Shown one piece after another: positions 14,301 through 15,150 of a stretch of 15,150 nt of DNA. Under the pieces are notes generated by a model. The model made no database searches. It was not told the origin of the DNA and saw only the letters and a program-made list of their open reading frames with translations. The stretch is taken from contig QNZT01000159.1 in assembly GCA_003978455.1 (NCBI GenBank), positions 1-15,150 of the forward strand. The letters run 5' to 3'. Each line of letters begins with the position of its first letter. The first letter of the stretch is position 1. The translations under genes were made by a program, and so were the position numbers. The stretch is from Sulfurospirillum sp. Lineage in GTDB: Bacteria > Campylobacterota > Campylobacteria > Campylobacterales > QNZT01.

Positions 14301-14511
14301 ACTGGACAAGCTGGTACTGACAACCACCGAAGAGGGAAAACTGGGAATAGAGCTCGGTAAAAAACTCTCCAAAAAAGTGACGTTGATCTACATAAACGAT
14401 ATCGTACAAACTATCAAGATACGCTATAAGATGAGCGATCACTTCGAAACCGATTTTATACTGAGTCCCGACAATAGCGGCGTAGATATCATATACAAGG
14501 ATGAATACTAA
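11353..14511 (+). CDS. tamB: TamB, inner-membrane anchored periplasm-spanning protein
   Basis: This 1052-residue partner of TamA is somewhat shorter than the E. coli protein. One N-terminal membrane span (about 8-26) anchors it in the inner membrane. The long middle part is rich in alternating beta strands, as in AsmA-like proteins that form a hydrophobic groove across the periplasm. The C-terminal DUF490/TamB domain (about 780-1052) shows ILSGTHMQSGKEFEL, GEILFSGSPLNPYLNI (near 890-905), ITGQLDAPLINFSATPYLSQSDILSLL (split around 917-943) and LGIELGKKLSKKV near the end. The start is a TTG inside the tamA stop (TTGA overlap), with AGGAC upstream; the next Met would cut the membrane span. Translational coupling fits a fixed ratio to TamA. 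Confidence 0.92.
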   Translation: MKKRTVQFLGLIEVLLLLGALMIFVLQNPNTLTFFLNYATKELDLSYGSVEGNLLRNIKVKDITYQGEKLTQEAVIDWNIKALLTASLKIDEISIKKLNIPVTEKWIEALHKKFHKKGNKKKITYIPTIEVSSIFFSALPFTHEKIKINRIELFAKNIKGNLKHIDVGFFSFLTESNYADITALGKLENNILSFEKLWLESLDIAKIRTFVKTLSTTQHKSTKTPSIPAYRNFIEEIRAENLIAYIKPMHTGHYQINQSSVAMRHLTTTDMKLFNAKEVFIHTATNMWELSSKGSLKNNRLFTKVRLTLVDKYFKRFVPFFNHNAIAPVMIDLTVDKDGLSGDLTTHTTPLLIKKYRDINASIPKLKAHVDFDFHKLDMRGDIDATIKTKYTPQALLNGHIYYNRVRHFFYDGNLSIPETRALPQQLLMLLQKNHISFKGNTKKIKATLKNDYLTARYDGPDYIHTHLQVRSVELPLTKFFTKLPQALHEAKAAVTGDIPIHFKKLMPLKPLFSIKSNLFDINGTAVISKKLETKLILTKSKNSLISDLFPGLRQNRIFPLRADFAYQDKQAVLKLQNRITKLNIHQNFATSQTDAALIQGVHRLQLKGDIHRDCNLTFQTPSLREFQNFLYQFYRFDKLPADGDIHLNVTLHELQKADAVLKGKWFVYEYKANRFLFAEKIRISAFYGDKTLRLKRYFFSTYLDRDRLFFANKPSVAHFHEKNIVVQNFYINDFAYLRGKYNYANKHGAFRLTTKNYHYNDIEGNFYFDADLGIKLSPQKSKIEGKCTLNRGTITYAPHKKHYVQDKDIIIIQNQRVIVKEEDRLALDISVISKDPIYYKVPNTNVKLKIDLKIWKEVNRDLELLGMIKILSGTHMQSGKEFELEPGEILFSGSPLNPYLNIRAIHRSDPYTIYINITGQLDAPLINFSATPYLSQSDILSLLLFNSTTDELMSGNQDTSKTAMTMFGSLFAKEIVRNFGIKLDKLVLTTTEEGKLGIELGKKLSKKVTLIYINDIVQTIKIRYKMSDHFETDFILSPDNSGVDIIYKDEY

Positions 14512-14512
14512 A

Positions 14513-15127
14513 ATGCAATACCGATGGCTCTATCTCTTTTTACTCCTTCTGCTCACAGGCTGCGGACACATCAACAGAGAAAACGACAACAATCCACCAC
14601 CGGCATCTTCCCAGACAGACGGTATCAGGATACATCCCTACTTTTCACAAACAAGCGGCAACTACCGCCAGGGAGGAGGTATCGATGCACTGCTCATCGA
14701 CGACATAAACGGGGCTAAAGAGGAGATACTCGTCGCCATCTACGCCCTGACCAATGACCGGATCCGTGACGCCCTGATCGACGCACACCGACGCGGCGTG
14801 AACGTAGAGGTCTATACCGATGACGGGGAACTCTTTTCGGATGATATGAAGCTACTCAAAGAGAGTGGTATTCCTGTTTTGAGCGACGAAGACCCCTCCG
14901 CCCTGATGCATGACAAATTTACCGTCATCGACCAAAAGATCGTCTGGAGCGGTTCATGTAACTATACCTACTACGCCTTCTACCGTAACAATGAAAACCT
15001 GGTCAAAATAACGGGAAGCAAGATCGCGAAAGTCTACAGAGAGGAGTTTTTCGAATTATGGAATCATCAGCTGGTGGAAAACGCCTATGTTTCCGATATA
15101 CTGGAGATATACTTTTATTTTATGTAG
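14513..15127 (+). CDS. Lipoprotein with a single phospholipase D (HKD) motif
   Basis: The start is set at ATG 14513, one base after the tamB stop, because the AAGGA at 14497-14501 has workable spacing to it; an ATG at 14501 would overlap that site. The 204-residue protein has a lipoprotein signal with lipobox LTGC and Cys17, then a short Asn/Pro-rich linker. The PLD-type domain runs from about 40 to 185: IDALLIDDINGAKEEILVAIYAL (split, 57-79), RGVNVEVYTDD (94-104), and the catalytic HxK(x)4D motif at His133, Lys135, Asp140 followed by GSCN (147-150) and NNENL (159-163). One motif per chain implies a dimer, as in Nuc-type endonucleases; action on phospholipid is also possible. Lipidation places it at the envelope. 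It is the third gene of the tamAB unit. Confidence 0.85.
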   Translation: MQYRWLYLFLLLLLTGCGHINRENDNNPPPASSQTDGIRIHPYFSQTSGNYRQGGGIDALLIDDINGAKEEILVAIYALTNDRIRDALIDAHRRGVNVEVYTDDGELFSDDMKLLKESGIPVLSDEDPSALMHDKFTVIDQKIVWSGSCNYTYYAFYRNNENLVKITGSKIAKVYREEFFELWNHQLVENAYVSDILEIYFYFM

Positions 15128-15132
15128 CAAGA

Positions 15133-15138
15133 TATAAT
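15133..15138 (+). promoter_or_regulatory. Candidate -10 box for a gene beyond the window
   Basis: GATATAAT at the end of the window has the same eight bases as the tamA -10 region. It lies 6 bases after the stop codon of the HKD lipoprotein gene and is followed by an A-rich run. No gene can be seen to the right, so the role is a guess. Confidence 0.25.
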
Positions 15139-15150
15139 AAAAAAATAATT

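Noticed and set aside
14501..14512. ATG at 14501 as start of the HKD lipoprotein
   Set aside because: The only ribosome binding site-like bases (AAGGA) overlap that ATG; the ATG at 14513 has usable spacing and gives a normal lipoprotein signal.

Overview
This window looks like a chromosomal segment of a member of the Campylobacterota (epsilonproteobacteria), most likely a free-living Sulfurovum- or Sulfurimonas-like organism. The basis is the style of the proteins: an ArsRS-like two-component pair with an NIMHELKTPITKG H-box, a WaaC-type heptosyltransferase, and a compact TamA/TamB pair. Promoters show good TATAAT-type -10 boxes without clear -35 boxes. The genus is an inference, not a proven call. 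No rRNA, tRNA, CRISPR array, transposase or phage gene was seen.

Layout. (1) Positions 1-2241, minus strand: the 5' end of an unknown gene, a 123-bp element with 21-bp perfect inverted ends, a membrane-anchored glycosidase-like protein, and heptosyltransferase I (waaC). The last two genes overlap by 4 bp and form an envelope/LPS unit. (2) Positions 2242-5573, plus strand: response regulator, sensor kinase, a stand-alone degenerate GGDEF-fold protein, then DUF190 and the CrcB fluoride channel. The genes are tightly spaced and may be one transcription unit, although a stem-loop precedes DUF190. (3) Positions 5574-5786: a convergent spacer rich in hairpins and short repeats. (4) Positions 5787-7954, minus strand: a small DOMON/CBM9-like lipoprotein and purH. 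(5) Positions 8080-15127, plus strand: a DUF2231 membrane protein, a Tyr-rich lipoprotein of unknown function, tamA, tamB, and a lipoprotein with one phospholipase D (HKD) motif. The last three genes are translationally coupled or nearly so.

The common theme is the cell envelope: LPS core synthesis, membrane sensing, ion export, three predicted lipoproteins and the Tam machinery for outer-membrane assembly. No obviously new defence or mobile system is present. The most interesting items are the MITE-like element abutting the glycosidase-like gene, the degenerate GGDEF protein next to the two-component system, the HKD lipoprotein attached to tamAB, the hairpin-rich convergent spacer, and several promoter regions where a perfect dyad surrounds or touches a -10 box or a ribosome binding site.

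Several start codons were moved inward from the longest open frame. purH starts at 7954, the small lipoprotein at 6356, DUF2231 at 8080 and the HKD lipoprotein at 14513. The reasons were ribosome binding sites and known N-termini. All motif calls were made by eye; no database search was run.
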